From NCBI GenBank assembly GCA_023423935.1, contig JAFAEQ010000043.1, forward strand, positions 62,001-126,000: a stretch of 64,000 nt of DNA, read 5' to 3'. The translations under genes were made by a program, and so were the position numbers. The notes under the pieces were generated by a model. That model was not told where the DNA came from and made no database searches. It saw only the letters and a program-made list of their open reading frames with translations. Each line of letters begins with the position of its first letter. Positions within the stretch are counted from its first letter, which is position 1. The DNA comes from Pseudomonadota bacterium (GTDB taxonomy: Bacteria; Pseudomonadota; Gammaproteobacteria; Steroidobacterales; Steroidobacteraceae). Below are positions 8,446 through 16,102 of this stretch, piece after piece.

Positions 8446-10500
8446 ATGATTTCCGAATCCACCTTACTCGTTATCGTCCTGGCGCCGCTGATCGCATCGA
8501 TCCTGGCGGGCATTGCCGGACGGGTGATCGGCCGGGTAGGGGCGCACAGCGTGACCATCCTCGGCGTCGCTATCTCCTGCGGCTTGTCCATCTATGTGAT
8601 GAAGCAGCTGCTGGAAGGTGCGCCGGTCTACAACGACACCGTCTACACCTGGCTCGTCAGCGACGGCGTGCGGATGGAAGTCGGCTTTCTGGTCGACCGC
8701 CTGTCCGCCCTCATGATGTGCGTGGTGACGTTCGTGTCGTTGTGCGTGCACATCTACACGATCGGCTACATGCGCGATGACCCGGGATATCAGCGCTTCT
8801 TCTCCTACATCTCGCTGTTCACGTTCTCCATGCTCATGCTGGTGATGTCGAACAACTTCCTGCAGTTGTTCTTCGGCTGGGAGGCAGTGGGCGTGGTGTC
8901 GTACCTGCTGATCGGATTCTGGTACACGCGGCCGTCCGCGATCTTCGCCAACATGAAGGCCTTTCTGGTCAACCGCGTCGGTGACTTCGGTTTCGTGCTT
9001 GGCATCGCCGGCATCGTGTACTACACGGGCTCGCTGGATTATCAGGCCGTATTCAGTGCGCGCGACGCGATCACCGCCAACACCATGGAGCTCATTCCGG
9101 GCGTGCAATGGCAGGCGATCACGGTGATCTGCATCTGCCTGTTCATCGGTGCGATGGGCAAGTCGGCCCAGGTTCCGTTGCATGTATGGCTGCCCGATTC
9201 GATGGAAGGCCCGACGCCGATCTCCGCGCTGATTCACGCTGCGACGATGGTGACAGCCGGCATCTTCATGGTCGCGCGCATGTCGCCGCTCTTCGAGCTG
9301 TCCGAGGTGGCGCTCTCGACGGTGCTGATCATCGGTGCGACGACCGCGTTCTTCATGGGCCTCCTGGGCCTCGTGAACAACGACATCAAGCGTGTGGTCG
9401 CGTACTCGACGCTTTCGCAGCTCGGCTACATGACCGTCGCTCTCGGCGTGTCTGCCTATGCAGGCGCGATCTTCCATCTGATGACGCATGCCTTCTTCAA
9501 GGCGCTGCTGTTCCTCGCGGCGGGTTCCGTGATCATCGCCATGCACCATGAGCAGGACATGCGGAAGATGGGCGGGCTGAAGAAGTATCTGCCGATCACG
9601 TACTGGACCTCGCTCATCGGCACGCTCGCGCTGGTCGCTTTTCCTGGAACCTCGGGGTTCTACTCGAAGGACGCGGTGATCGAGGCGGTCCACGAGTCGC
9701 AGATCTTCGGCGCGACGTATGCGTACTGGTGCGTGCTGCTCGGCGTGTTCGTCACTTCGTTCTACAGCTTCCGTCTGCTGTTCATGACCTTCCATGGCAA
9801 GGAGCGCTTCGGTGAGGCGCATGCGCATGCGGCGGACGAAAGCACTCACCTGGCAACCGATACCGACGCAGGTCATGAGCCGGATGCCGGCGACGATCAC
9901 GCGCATGACGATCATGGTCATTCCGGTCCGCCGCACGAAAGTCCGTGGGTGGTGACGCTGCCGCTGATCCTGCTCGCGATCCCATCGGTGCTGATCGGTG
10001 CGTTTACGATCACGCCGCTGTTGTTCGGCAACTTCTTCGGCGAGGCAATCCTCGTGGAGGAGACCCACGATGTGCTGCGTGAGCTCGGCCTCGGATTCCA
10101 TGGCCCGGTGAACTTCATGACGCATGCGTTCGTGGGCGTGCCGTTCTATCTGGCGCTGCTCGGCTTCATCGCTGCCTGGTATCTCTACATCAAGCGACCG
10201 GATCTGCCGGCCGTCATTGCCACCAAACTCTCCGGCGTCTACAAAGTGCTGGCAAACAAGTTCTACTTCGACGAGGTCTACCAGGCCGTCTTCGCCCGCG
10301 GCAGCCGCAACCTCGGCACCGCGCTGTGGCGCGTCGGCGATGTCGCCATCATCGATGGCGGTGTCGTCAACGGTTCGGCCAAGGTCGTCGAGTGGATGTC
10401 CGGCATTCTGCGTCGGCTGCAGTCCGGTTATCTCTATCACTACGCCTTTGCGATGATCATCGGTCTGTCGGCACTGCTGGCGTGGTACGTGCTGCGCTGA
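8446..10500 (+). CDS. nuoL: NADH-quinone oxidoreductase subunit L
   Basis: Distal antiporter-like subunit (ND5) with the long lateral helix. 684 aa, about 16 membrane helices. Conserved features include 'LFFGWEAVGVVSYLLIGFW' and 'LPDSMEGPTPISALIHAATMV'. A hydrophilic loop at about residues 450-501 is rich in His and Asp, longer than in many homologues. The 131-nt spacer upstream breaks the tight spacing of nuoJ-nuoK, but I see no convincing promoter in it. nuoM follows after 31 nt. Confidence 0.97.
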   Translation: MISESTLLVIVLAPLIASILAGIAGRVIGRVGAHSVTILGVAISCGLSIYVMKQLLEGAPVYNDTVYTWLVSDGVRMEVGFLVDRLSALMMCVVTFVSLCVHIYTIGYMRDDPGYQRFFSYISLFTFSMLMLVMSNNFLQLFFGWEAVGVVSYLLIGFWYTRPSAIFANMKAFLVNRVGDFGFVLGIAGIVYYTGSLDYQAVFSARDAITANTMELIPGVQWQAITVICICLFIGAMGKSAQVPLHVWLPDSMEGPTPISALIHAATMVTAGIFMVARMSPLFELSEVALSTVLIIGATTAFFMGLLGLVNNDIKRVVAYSTLSQLGYMTVALGVSAYAGAIFHLMTHAFFKALLFLAAGSVIIAMHHEQDMRKMGGLKKYLPITYWTSLIGTLALVAFPGTSGFYSKDAVIEAVHESQIFGATYAYWCVLLGVFVTSFYSFRLLFMTFHGKERFGEAHAHAADESTHLATDTDAGHEPDAGDDHAHDDHGHSGPPHESPWVVTLPLILLAIPSVLIGAFTITPLLFGNFFGEAILVEETHDVLRELGLGFHGPVNFMTHAFVGVPFYLALLGFIAAWYLYIKRPDLPAVIATKLSGVYKVLANKFYFDEVYQAVFARGSRNLGTALWRVGDVAIIDGGVVNGSAKVVEWMSGILRRLQSGYLYHYAFAMIIGLSALLAWYVLR

Positions 10501-10531
10501 CCCAACGCTCAACCAAAAGAATCTACGCCCC

Positions 10532-12061
10532 ATGCAATTGACCTGGCCCATTTTGAGCGTCCTGATGTGGCTGCCGATCCTCGGCGGCGTGGCGCTGCTC
10601 GTTCTCGGCGACCGCGGTATTTCCGCGGGGCGCTGGGTTGCTCTGATCACGACGGTCGTGACCTTCGGTCTGTCGACGCTGCTCTGGACGAACTTCGATA
10701 TGACCACTGCAGACATGCAGTTCGTCGAGAAGCTCACCTGGATTCCGGCCTTCAATGCCTGGTATGCACTCGGCGTCGATGGCATTGCGATGCCGCTGAT
10801 CATCCTGACGACGTTCGTCACGCCGCTGGTGGTCATCGCGGGATGGACCGTCATCGAGAAGCGTCCGGCGCAGTACTTCGCATCGTTTCTGATTCTGGAA
10901 GGCCTGATGGTGGGCGTGTTCGCCGCCACCGATGCGTTGCTGTTCTACGTGCTGTGGGAAGCGATGCTGATTCCGATGTTCATCATCATTGGCGTGTGGG
11001 GCGGCGCGCGACGCGTCTACGCCACGCTCAAGTTCTTCCTCTATACGTTCCTCGGCTCGGTGTTGATGCTCGTCTCGCTGATCTACATGTATCTGAAGAC
11101 ATGCGACGCGGGACAGTGCAGCTACGCGATCGCGGACTTCCAGGAACTGCCGCTGGCGATGAATGCGCAGCTGCTGATCTTCATTTCCTTCATGATCGCA
11201 TTCGCGGTCAAGGTGCCGATGTGGCCCGTCCACACCTGGCTGCCCGATGCGCACGTCGAAGCGCCCACCGGCGGTTCCGTGATCCTGGCGGCAATCATGC
11301 TGAAAATGGGCGGCTACGGATTCCTGCGTTTCGCGTTGCCCATGACGCCCGATGCGAGCGCCGAGCTCGACTGGCTGGTGATTTCGCTGTCGCTGATCGC
11401 CGTGGTCTACATCGGCTTCGTTGCGCTCGTACAGAAGGACATGAAGAAGCTGATCGCGTACTCGTCGATTGCGCACATGGGCTTCGTTACGCTGGGTTCG
11501 TTCCTGGCTTTCGATCTCCTGAACGTCAATGGCGACTTGCGCGGGGCGGCGATGGGCATCGAGGGTGCGATGGTGCAGATGATTTCGCACGGCCTGGTGT
11601 CAGGCGCGATGTTCTTCTGCGTCGGCGTGCTCTATGACCGCATGCACAGCCGCGAGATCGCCGCGTATGGCGGCGTCGTGAACAAGATGCCGATCTTCGC
11701 CGCGTTCGCGGTCCTGTTCGCGATGGCGAACTCGGGTCTGCCCGCGACGTCAGGTTTCGTCGGCGAGTTCCTGGTCATCCTTGCGAGCTTCCGCGCCGAC
11801 TTCTGGTATGCGGCGCTTGCGGCCATGACGCTGATCCTGGGCGCGGCTTACACACTGTGGCTGGTGAAGCGCGTGATCTTCGGACCTGTGGCCAATGAAC
11901 ATGTCGCCGCCCTCGAGGACGTCAACGGTCGCGAGTTCTTCGTGCTCGGTGTGCTCGCACTGGCGGTGCTTCTGCTCGGTCTGTGGCCGGCACCTCTGCT
12001 GGATGTGATGCGGCCCACGGTCGAGCATCTCGTACAGCAGATCACTGCGTCCAAACTCTAA
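10532..12061 (+). CDS. nuoM: NADH-quinone oxidoreductase subunit M
   Basis: Antiporter-like proton-pumping subunit (ND4). 509 aa, about 14 transmembrane helices. The conserved Glu in 'LFYVLWEAMLIPMFIIIGVWGG' and the 'WLPDAHVEAPTGGSVILAA' segment are present. Spaced 31 nt from nuoL and 12 nt from nuoN, so one transcription unit. Confidence 0.97.
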   Translation: MQLTWPILSVLMWLPILGGVALLVLGDRGISAGRWVALITTVVTFGLSTLLWTNFDMTTADMQFVEKLTWIPAFNAWYALGVDGIAMPLIILTTFVTPLVVIAGWTVIEKRPAQYFASFLILEGLMVGVFAATDALLFYVLWEAMLIPMFIIIGVWGGARRVYATLKFFLYTFLGSVLMLVSLIYMYLKTCDAGQCSYAIADFQELPLAMNAQLLIFISFMIAFAVKVPMWPVHTWLPDAHVEAPTGGSVILAAIMLKMGGYGFLRFALPMTPDASAELDWLVISLSLIAVVYIGFVALVQKDMKKLIAYSSIAHMGFVTLGSFLAFDLLNVNGDLRGAAMGIEGAMVQMISHGLVSGAMFFCVGVLYDRMHSREIAAYGGVVNKMPIFAAFAVLFAMANSGLPATSGFVGEFLVILASFRADFWYAALAAMTLILGAAYTLWLVKRVIFGPVANEHVAALEDVNGREFFVLGVLALAVLLLGLWPAPLLDVMRPTVEHLVQQITASKL

Positions 12062-12073
12062 GCGATCGCACTC

Positions 12074-13519
12074 ATGTCGGAACAAGTGATCTCTCATCTG
12101 AACCTTCAGGCCGCCTCGGCCGAGATCTTCATGATCGCGGCCATCTGCGTCATCTTGCTGGTCGACGTGTTTCTGAGCGACCGGTCGCGCTGGATTACCT
12201 ATGCGCTGTCGCTGCTTTCGCTGGTCGGAGCGGCATTCGTCACCGTGAGCGTAGCGGTGACCGAACGCGTCTCGGCGCTGGATGGAACGTACGTGGCCGA
12301 TCCGATGGGCGACGTTCTGAAACTGTTCGCTTATGGCACTGTGGCCGTGACGTTCATGTACTCGCGCGAGTACCTGCGTCGACACAATCTGTTCAAAGGC
12401 GAGTACTTCATTCTGGGACTCACCGCGCTGCTGGGCGTCATGGTGATGATCTCGGCGGGCAGCCTGGTGACGGCGTACATCGGTGTCGAGCTCCTGTCGT
12501 TGTCGCTCTACGCGATGGTCGCGTTCGATCGCGATTCCGGTGTCGCGGCCGAAGCAGCCATGAAGTATTTCGTGCTCGGTGCCATTTCTTCGGGCGCGCT
12601 GCTCTACGGGTTCTCGATCATCTACGGCATCACCGGCACGCTGCAGCTCGATGAGCTTGCCGTGGCCGTTCGCGAAGTCGGGCCCGATGGGGTAGGGCTG
12701 GTGCTTGGGTTGGTCTTCGTGATTGCGGGCATTGCCTTCAAGTTCGGCGCGGTGCCGTTCCACATGTGGGTGCCCGACGTGTATCACGGTGCCCCGACGC
12801 CAGTGACGCTCTTCGTGGGCTCGGCACCCAAGATTGCCTCGTATGTGCTGGCGATCCGCATCCTGGCGGAAGGGCTCGACGCGATGGTGGCGAGCTGGCA
12901 GAGCATGCTCATCGTGCTTGCGGTGCTGTCGATGATCATCGGTAACGTGGTGGCGATCGCCCAGACCAATCTGAAGCGCATGCTCGCGTACTCGACCATC
13001 TCGCACGTGGGTTTCATTCTGTTGGGAATTCTCGCCGGCACGGCCCAGGGCTATCGCGCAGCGCTGTTCTACACGATGGCTTACGTGATCATGACGGTGG
13101 GTTCTTTCGGCATGATCCTGCTGCTGTCGCGCGAGGGGTTCGAGGCGGATCGCATCGACGACTTCAAGGGGCTGAATCGTAAGAGCCCCTGGTTTGCGGC
13201 AATGATGATGATGCTCATGTTCAGCACGGCTGGAGTGCCGCCGTTCGTGGGCTTCTGGTCGAAGCTCGCGGTGCTGGGGGCCGTCGTCGACGTGGGCCTG
13301 TCCTGGCTTGCCGTCGTTGCGGTGGCGCTGTCGGTGGTCGGTGCCTTCTACTATCTGCGGGTCGTGAAGGTCATGTACTTCGACGAGCCGGCCGATGCGG
13401 TCTCAGTCGATGCGGGCGGCACGCTGCGCGCGTTGCTCTCGCTCAATGGGTTGGCCGTTCTGATCCTTGGAATCTTCCCGGGCGCCCTCATTGACCTGTG
13501 TGCGCGGGTTCTGCCGTAA
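12074..13519 (+). CDS. nuoN: NADH-quinone oxidoreductase subunit N
   Basis: Antiporter-like subunit (ND2), the last gene of the nuo operon. 481 aa, about 14 helices; conserved 'VELLSLSLYAMVAF' and 'MWVPDVYHGAPTPVTLF' segments are visible. The next coding region on the strand lies past a tRNA gene, and a bulged hairpin 43 nt downstream may mark the end of the nuo transcript. Confidence 0.97.
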   Translation: MSEQVISHLNLQAASAEIFMIAAICVILLVDVFLSDRSRWITYALSLLSLVGAAFVTVSVAVTERVSALDGTYVADPMGDVLKLFAYGTVAVTFMYSREYLRRHNLFKGEYFILGLTALLGVMVMISAGSLVTAYIGVELLSLSLYAMVAFDRDSGVAAEAAMKYFVLGAISSGALLYGFSIIYGITGTLQLDELAVAVREVGPDGVGLVLGLVFVIAGIAFKFGAVPFHMWVPDVYHGAPTPVTLFVGSAPKIASYVLAIRILAEGLDAMVASWQSMLIVLAVLSMIIGNVVAIAQTNLKRMLAYSTISHVGFILLGILAGTAQGYRAALFYTMAYVIMTVGSFGMILLLSREGFEADRIDDFKGLNRKSPWFAAMMMMLMFSTAGVPPFVGFWSKLAVLGAVVDVGLSWLAVVAVALSVVGAFYYLRVVKVMYFDEPADAVSVDAGGTLRALLSLNGLAVLILGIFPGALIDLCARVLP

Positions 13520-13561
13520 GCGCGAAGCGATCGCGATTCCGGCCGAACTCCCGGCGAAATC

Positions 13562-13593
13562 CTTCGTTCAGCTGTTTGTGAGCTGAGTCGAAG
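13562..13593 (+). terminator. hairpin downstream of nuoN
   Basis: A 12-bp stem with one bulge (arms 13562-13573 and 13581-13593, loop GTTTGTG) lies 42 nt after the nuoN stop. No U-run follows, so it would be a Rho-assisted end or an RNA-stabilising structure rather than a textbook intrinsic terminator. Confidence 0.4.
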
Positions 13594-13668
13594 TGGAGGA
13601 ATCAGGGAAGAAAGCTCCTGTACCGAGTCCTACAAGACCTGGTGAGGTAAGAGTTCGATTCGTTCGCC

Positions 13669-13697
13669 TTGTAATACCTGATTCAGGCCCTTACAAT
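13669..13697 (+). promoter_or_regulatory. sigma70-type promoter of the initiator tRNA/rimP-nusA operon
   Basis: TTGTAA at 13669-13674 and TACAAT at 13692-13697 are separated by exactly 17 nt. The -10 is followed by a very GC-rich stretch (CCGCGCCC) before the expected start near 13704, only a few bases upstream of the tRNA. A GC-rich discriminator is the known signature of stable-RNA promoters repressed by ppGpp and DksA; that control is inferred here. Confidence 0.75.
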
Positions 13698-13710
13698 CCG
13701 CGCCCTCTGT

Positions 13711-13787
13711 TGCGGGGTGGAGCAGTCTGGCAGCTCGTCGGGCTCATAACCCGAAGGTCGCAGGTTCAAATCCTGCCCCCGCTACCA
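13711..13787 (+). tRNA. metY: initiator tRNA-fMet (CAT)
   Basis: 77-nt cloverleaf with anticodon CAT at 13745-13747 and encoded CCA at 13785-13787. The anticodon stem carries three consecutive G:C pairs next to the loop, and the 1-72 position is not a Watson-Crick pair (T and T); both are initiator hallmarks. T-arm is GCAGG/CCTGC around TTCAAAT. As in E. coli metY, it is the first gene before rimP-nusA-infB. Confidence 0.95.
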
Positions 13788-13908
13788 CTTCCGTTGCGAC
13801 GACTATGTCGTCGGATTTACGGCAAACAACAGGGCGCCCTCTCGAGGGCAAAGGGACGCCGACGGAGGCCTTGAGCAGGCCCCCCGGCGAGGAATGGATG
13901 ATCACGAG

Positions 13909-13931
13909 AATGGGCCTTGGGCCCATTTTTT
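13909..13931 (+). terminator. intrinsic terminator/attenuator between tRNA-fMet and rimP
   Basis: Perfect 8-bp stem AATGGGCC/GGCCCATT with a 3-nt loop, followed directly by four T (six counting the last two stem bases). It ends 45 nt before rimP. It probably trims or limits read-through from the strong tRNA promoter into the nusA operon. Confidence 0.8.
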
Positions 13932-13975
13932 GTTTCTGCAGGTCGTAAAACGGGCCAAATGACGGGAGGTGACCG

Positions 13976-14425
13976 ATGCTGCGAGACCAGCTGATCGAGC
14001 TGTTGCAGCCAGTCGTGGTCGACCTCGGATACGAGTTGTGGGAACTCGAATACGCGGCCCGGTCGGGCGGCGGTTTGCTGCGGTTGTACATTGATTCCGC
14101 GTCGGGAATCTCGCTGGACGATTGCGAACGTGTGAGTCGCGCCGTGAGCGAGACCCTGGATGCGACAGATCCCATCCAGGGACAGTACACCCTGGAGGTG
14201 TCCTCGCCGGGGCTCGATCGGGTGCTGCGAACGCAGGCGCATTTCGAGCAATTCACCGGCGAACGCGTGAAAGTCGAGACGAGGGCGCCCGTGAATGGCC
14301 GCAAGCGATTTGCGGGGCTCCTGGTCGAAGTCGCAGACGGGCAGATTGCACTGGAAGTGGACGGCAGCATCATCAAGCTGCCGATCGATGGAATACACAA
14401 GGCGCGGGTGGCGCCGGGACCCTGA
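13976..14425 (+). CDS. rimP: ribosome maturation factor RimP
   Basis: Assembly factor for the 30S subunit (YhbC family). 149 aa, normal length. Contains the family's 'GLDRVL' segment after 'YTLEVSSPG' and the N-terminal alpha/beta domain with 'LGYELWELEYA', followed by an SH3-like C-terminal domain. A ribosome-binding sequence GGGAGG lies a few bases before ATG 13976. First protein gene of the nusA operon; 23 nt separates it from nusA. Confidence 0.96.
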   Translation: MLRDQLIELLQPVVVDLGYELWELEYAARSGGGLLRLYIDSASGISLDDCERVSRAVSETLDATDPIQGQYTLEVSSPGLDRVLRTQAHFEQFTGERVKVETRAPVNGRKRFAGLLVEVADGQIALEVDGSIIKLPIDGIHKARVAPGP

Positions 14426-14448
14426 CGGGTGAACGCCGGAGTTCGTCA

Positions 14449-15954
14449 ATGAACAAAGAAATTCTGATGGTCGTGGATGCCGTTTCCAACGAGAAGGGCG
14501 TCGACAAGGAAATCATTTTCGAGGCGCTCGAAGCTGCGCTTGCGTCCGCGACGCGTCGCCGTCATGGCGAGGGCATCGACGTGCGCGTGTCGATCAATCG
14601 CAAGACGGGCGATTACGACACCTGGCGCCGCTGGAAGGTGTTTGCGAACGACTCCACCGAGCTCGAGTTTCCGGAGAGCGAGCTGCGTCTCGAAGATGCC
14701 GAGGACATTTCGAAGGATGCCGAAATCGGCGGCTACGTCGAAGTGCCGATGGAGTCCGTTGCGTTCGGACGCATCGCGGCGCAGACGGCCAAACAGGTCA
14801 TCGTGCAGAAGGTGCGCGAAGCAGAACGCGCCCAGGTGGTCGAGGAATACAAGAGCCGCGCCGGCACACTGGTGTCGGGTATCGTCAAGCGCGTGGATCG
14901 CAACGGCATATTCGTGGATCTGGGCGCGAATGCGGAAGGATTCATTGCCCGCGATCAGATGATCCCGCGCGAACCGATCCGTGCACAAGACCGCGTGAAG
15001 GCATTCCTGAAGGAAGTGCGTTCCGAGCCGCGCGGTCCGCAGCTGTTCCTGTCGCGTACGGCGCCGGAGTTCCTGATCGAGCTGTTCAAGCTCGAAGTGC
15101 CGGAAGTCGGCCAGGGCCTGATTCAGATTCTGGGTGCAGCGCGCGATCCTGGCGTGCGCGCCAAGATCGCTGTGAAGAGCAACGACAGCCGCATCGATCC
15201 GGTCGGTGCGTGCGTGGGCATGCGCGGTTCGCGCGTCCAGGCCGTCTCCAACGAGATCGCCGGCGAGCGCGTCGACATCATTCCGTTTGACGAGAACCCG
15301 GCGCAGTTCGTAATCAACGCCATGGCGCCTGCCGAAGTCGTATCGATCGTCGTGGATGAAGATTCGCACTCGATGGACATCGCGGTGACTGAAGAGAAGC
15401 TGTCGCAGGCGATCGGTCGCGGCGGTCAGAACATCCGCCTCGCGAGCGAGCTCACGGGGTGGGAACTCAACGTGATGACCGAGCAGGCCGCCGTCGAGAA
15501 GAGCGAAGGCGAGCAGCGCAAGCTGGTTGAAATGTTCCAGAAGCAGCTCGATGTCGATGAAGAGGTCGCGCAGATTCTGGTCGGCGAGGGTTTCTCGACC
15601 GTGGAAGAAATCGCTTACGTGCCGGCCTCGGAGCTGGCGGGTATCGAAGAGTTCGACGAAGGCATCATCAAGGAACTGCGCGATCGCGCACGCGATGTGC
15701 TCCTGACGCAGGCGATCGCCAGCGAAGAGCAGATCGAGAGTGCCGAGCCGTCGCAGGATCTGCTCGAAGTCGACGGCATGGACGAGGATCTCGCGCAGGT
15801 ACTCGCGAGCAAGGGCATCGTGACACGGGAAGATCTTGCCGAGCAGGCGATCGACGATCTGATGGAGATCGATGGCATCGACCAGGATCGCGCCGGCGCG
15901 CTGATCATGGCCGCCCGCAAGCACTGGTTCGACTCCGCCGGACAGCAAGCGTAG
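14449..15954 (+). CDS. nusA: transcription termination/antitermination factor NusA
   Basis: RNA-polymerase-binding elongation factor acting in pausing, termination and antitermination. Start ATG 14449 (501 aa, MNKEILMVVDAV); the frame is open further upstream only because it overlaps rimP. Order of domains: N-terminal polymerase-binding domain, S1 domain at about 135-200 ('GTLVSGIVKRVDRNGIFVDL'), two KH domains ('AIGRGGQNIRLAS' in the second), then two helix-hairpin-helix acidic repeats to the C-terminus, the gammaproteobacterial arrangement. Confidence 0.97.
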   Translation: MNKEILMVVDAVSNEKGVDKEIIFEALEAALASATRRRHGEGIDVRVSINRKTGDYDTWRRWKVFANDSTELEFPESELRLEDAEDISKDAEIGGYVEVPMESVAFGRIAAQTAKQVIVQKVREAERAQVVEEYKSRAGTLVSGIVKRVDRNGIFVDLGANAEGFIARDQMIPREPIRAQDRVKAFLKEVRSEPRGPQLFLSRTAPEFLIELFKLEVPEVGQGLIQILGAARDPGVRAKIAVKSNDSRIDPVGACVGMRGSRVQAVSNEIAGERVDIIPFDENPAQFVINAMAPAEVVSIVVDEDSHSMDIAVTEEKLSQAIGRGGQNIRLASELTGWELNVMTEQAAVEKSEGEQRKLVEMFQKQLDVDEEVAQILVGEGFSTVEEIAYVPASELAGIEEFDEGIIKELRDRARDVLLTQAIASEEQIESAEPSQDLLEVDGMDEDLAQVLASKGIVTREDLAEQAIDDLMEIDGIDQDRAGALIMAARKHWFDSAGQQA

Positions 15955-16102
15955 AGGAAGATAGGTTGCAGTTGATAATTTCGAAGCCCCGAATCGCGAG
16001 GGATTTCCAGACGCGAGCTCGCATGCATCATCATGTCGCGCAATCCGTGACAGGTCATCGTGCGCAGAGGGCCGAGAGCGTGGGACAGCGGGAGGGCGCT
16101 TC

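Noticed and set aside
8464..10929. 821-codon open frame on the minus strand
   Set aside because: Lies fully antisense to nuoL and the start of nuoM; composition is the usual His/Arg/Asp-rich mirror of a GC-rich membrane protein gene and has no recognisable domain.
13593..13874. 93-codon frame across the initiator tRNA
   Set aside because: Runs through the tRNA gene and its promoter; not a plausible protein gene.
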